A stretch of 64,000 nt of DNA from Lineus longissimus (taxonomy: Eukaryota > Nemertea > Pilidiophora > Heteronemertea > Lineidae): the NCBI RefSeq assembly GCF_910592395.1, contig NC_088323.1:5332001-5396000 (forward strand), read 5' to 3'. Positions 61,456 through 64,000 of the stretch are shown in pieces (the stretch's first letter is position 1; each line of letters starts with the position of its first letter). Below the pieces are notes generated by a model. It made no database searches. It had not been told where the DNA came from and saw nothing but the letters and a program-made list of their open reading frames with translations. A program made the translations under genes and the position numbers.

Positions 61456-63569
61456 CTAGAACGAAGGAGACTTGTCCTTGCTCAGTGGCGATATCATTGG
61501 TGAATCTGTGCTGTGATTGTGTAGGAAGCCTGTGATCTCGTGGGGTGTGGATTCAACTTCCACGTGGCGTCCGCTGAATGTCTGAAAGAGGAACAGGCAA
61601 AAGGTAACGACTCGCACAATATCATAACAGACAGAGCTGATGCCTCTGCTGTGTTTGATCACTAAAGTTGTTGATTGAGACAGCAGACAACTAGGCTGAT
61701 ATAATTCAATGGGATAAGCTGTTTGTATTTACTAGTGGCTAAGGAAAATGGAAATGCAGTTATACACATTACTGAAGTCCAATAATCGAGTACCTGTTTA
61801 AAATACATGTAAATTTATTTGGCACTCATGTTCTGAAACAGACAGCAGAGTTAACTGTTCATTTTGGCTTTCAATTGAAAATTAACTGGAATTAAGAAAT
61901 GAATACTTACAGTTGTAACTAGGTTCTCAAGGTCTGTGCTATGGAACGTATCCCTAAAAGAGAAAAGAAACAATTACATGAACACACATGACAATTGTTA
62001 TTTCTCAACTGTAGGGCTCTGAAGAAGTTGTGCCTACACAATGTCAGGTAACACTAACTTCCAGATAACACCCTAAGGAAACTCGCTGCAGACAGGTGTT
62101 ACAGAGTGGCAGGATCGAATGAATTGTACCTAGAAACCCAATAGCAAAATGTCTTAAGAAATCTGCCTAAGGACACAAATACTAACAGGTCTTTGTATCT
62201 TGCTTGAATTCTTGATGCGTCGATTGACAATTCCTGTCTCTCCTTGGCCGCTTTCAGTAGTGAGTAGTTCGATGTCCTTGCAACATAGTCGGCGAAGTCC
62301 GTGAGGGCCTTCTCTTGCTGGCGGTGGTTCTCTCGAATCTAAAAGAGAAATGTATGCAATTGCAATCGAACTGTCTTTTCTGTGCCATAACATTCATTAC
62401 GACAAGCATTGAACAGAATGGAGCTGTCATACTAAGAAAGCATACATACCTCAGCATAGTATTCCTGTTCGTCCATGAGGTTCTGTGAATGCTGCGCCTC
62501 AAGGAGCTCTGCCTGGGTCAGTGCACAACCCTGGGCCCTCTCCTCCACGGCCCGCTGAATCGTCTCCAAGGCCTCTTGGTCAGGCGTGACCGGCCGAACG
62601 CCCTCTTGTTCCAACTCCTCAAAGATTTCAGTCCAAACTTCTCCAAGCTGCAAAAAGATGTTGCTGTTTAGACAGTGCATATCATTCAGTTCCTAGTAAA
62701 TCTTATAGATTCTAGAATGTGGTGACCGTCAGTCTGAATTCTAGATGAGAGTCAATGCAATGCAAACTGTTTGTATCTCACTTTCAAATTTAGACATCAG
62801 TGTTTACATGTTATCCAAACAATAAAACATCAGAAACATCAAACACCAAAATAAACGAGTTCAAGATTAAACTTTGTACTATTCAAGACTCACCTTGAAA
62901 TCTAGGTATCTCTCGACTATGGAGAGTGTCACATGATCTTGTGTCGTCAACCCAGGAAGTTCCACAAAGCCTGAAAATAGGAAGAATAAGAAACTTAAAT
63001 GCTTGTCTGACCTGTTGAAAGAGAAAGAGGATTGGAACTACAAACGACCCAGGAACTCCTGTGCAGATTTCTGGTCGCATATGGCCACCATGGGCCCATT
63101 TGTGTATGGCTGACCATTACCGCCAAATGAACTTGCCCCAGTGTTCTATGGAAGCTGCCATTTACATGGTGTGACATCATGGGACAGTCTATCATGTCAT
63201 ACCATACCTCTCTTACGCTGAGGATATCTCACTTAATTAAGCTGACCCAATGGGTGATATGAATAAAGACTAGCAAATGCTTTTATCTAAAACTCCATGT
63301 ACATTTACGCTGGGCCTTTCTGTACAAAACTGGAGTAAAAGCAATTGCTAGTCTTTATTCATATCACCCATTGTCTCTTCATACCACTCTGACTCTGACC
63401 AATAACCGTCCAATATCTGATGGCCACTTACCCATCTTGCTGAAGAGAGCATAGATCTTCGCCCTCATGTTCTCCGAGATGTCCACAATGGCCTGGCTGG
63501 AATGGGCAGCCGGCTGGGACACCACACCCATGCTCTCCTGAAGTTCTCCCATCAGAGGTTTGGAGAGGT
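61456..63569 (-). CDS. Unassigned protein, C-terminal six exons (5' part outside window)
   Basis: Exons in transcript order: 63569-63432, 62970-62894, 62647-62450, 62338-62187, 61953-61911, 61581-61456; all join in phase, giving ~244 C-terminal residues and a stop. The first exon in view starts mid-codon after a consensus acceptor, so the gene continues beyond the window. The visible protein is helical and charged with no membrane segment: a segment IVDISENMRAKIYALFSKMG, then TTQDHVTLSIVERYLDF, a Glu-rich stretch (EVWTEIFEELEQEGVRPVTP), a region likely to form coiled coil (RENHRQQEKALTDFADYVAR), and a Ser/Pro-rich tail. I do not recognise the family. Phase agreement at five junctions and codon use support a real gene. 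Confidence 0.8.
63248..63373. mobile_element. MITE family A, copy 3 (best preserved ends)
   Basis: 126 bp. Ends are CAATGGGTGATATGAATAAA and its complement TTTATTCATATCACCCATTG, continuing inward through CTAGCAAATGCTTTTA. Its centre is reversed relative to the 8656 copy. It lies in the intron between the first two visible exons of the unassigned gene. Confidence 0.85.
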
Positions 63570-64000
63570 CTGCGGAGGCAAAGAAATCAACAATAAATCT
63601 TGTGCAATGGATGGGGGCAATAGTGGCTTTGCCTTTCATTTGGCATGTAGCCTAAACTGGCTAAAGCCCTAACTCGGACCTGGGTCCGACGAATGGAATG
63701 AATATTTTAATGGATTTAACGGTGGGACAGAATGTAAAGATTCATTTGAGGTAGGTTTAATGAAAATCCAAAAGATATTGTGAAAATGAGAGTGATATGC
63801 AACATTTCTCAACAACATTTTGGAGCAGACTATAGAACAACCGTTTCGATATCTCAAAGCAGTTATGTCCTATTTTGAAAAGCGAAACATGTCAGGTTAT
63901 TATAGAATAAGAGAAGGTTGAGGAAGTTAGATTGATTAAAAGTTCACCAGGAAAACTGCTGAAGGTCAAGGATTTTCTGTTAAAGACAGCCTGAACTGAT
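63570..64000 (-). other. Intron of the unassigned gene
   Basis: Sequence upstream of the first visible acceptor; no further exon could be supported up to the window edge. Confidence 0.5.

Overview
This is genomic DNA of an invertebrate animal, probably marine. The genes have many short exons with GT-AG introns, vertebrate-like protein families and a dense background of MITEs, tRNA-derived repeats and minisatellites. The class IIa histone deacetylase keeps the catalytic tyrosine that vertebrate class IIa enzymes replaced with histidine, which argues against a vertebrate. The phylum cannot be fixed from the sequence alone; a lophotrochozoan or a non-vertebrate deuterostome would both fit.

Layout. 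(1) 1-17235, plus strand: a class IIa histone deacetylase (HDAC4/5/7/9 family), with 19 coding exons rebuilt from splice sites and reading phase. (2) 17236-38200: about 21 kb without a recognisable gene. The first ~6 kb is fairly unique and may be the long HDAC 3' UTR. The rest is a repeat field of minisatellites, fold-back elements, MITEs and duplicated blocks. (3) 38232-47152, minus strand: GPR155/LYCHOS, 13 coding exons from a PIN-like permease part to a C-terminal DEP domain. (4) 50081-51222, plus strand: ribosomal protein eL43 (RPL37A), complete, with a TOP-like leader, divergent from GPR155. (5) About 52310-58553, minus strand: a reticulophagy regulator (RETREG/FAM134), 8 coding exons with a C-terminal LIR motif, convergent with RPL37A. 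(6) 61456 to beyond the right edge, minus strand: six 3' exons of a gene I do not recognise.

The genes do not form an operon. RETREG (ER-phagy), GPR155 (lysosomal cholesterol sensing and mTORC1) and class IIa HDAC (signal-dependent repression) all touch nutrient or stress responses, but their adjacency is probably chance.

Most notable: a diverged second copy of the end of HDAC exon 7 in the next intron, with an intact reading frame and donor; a 70-bp repeat that duplicates the exon 10 splice acceptor, where the upstream copy would give a MITR-like truncated protein; a MITE with clean TTA target duplications nested in a second MITE family; and a duplicated fold-back made from a tRNA-headed element.
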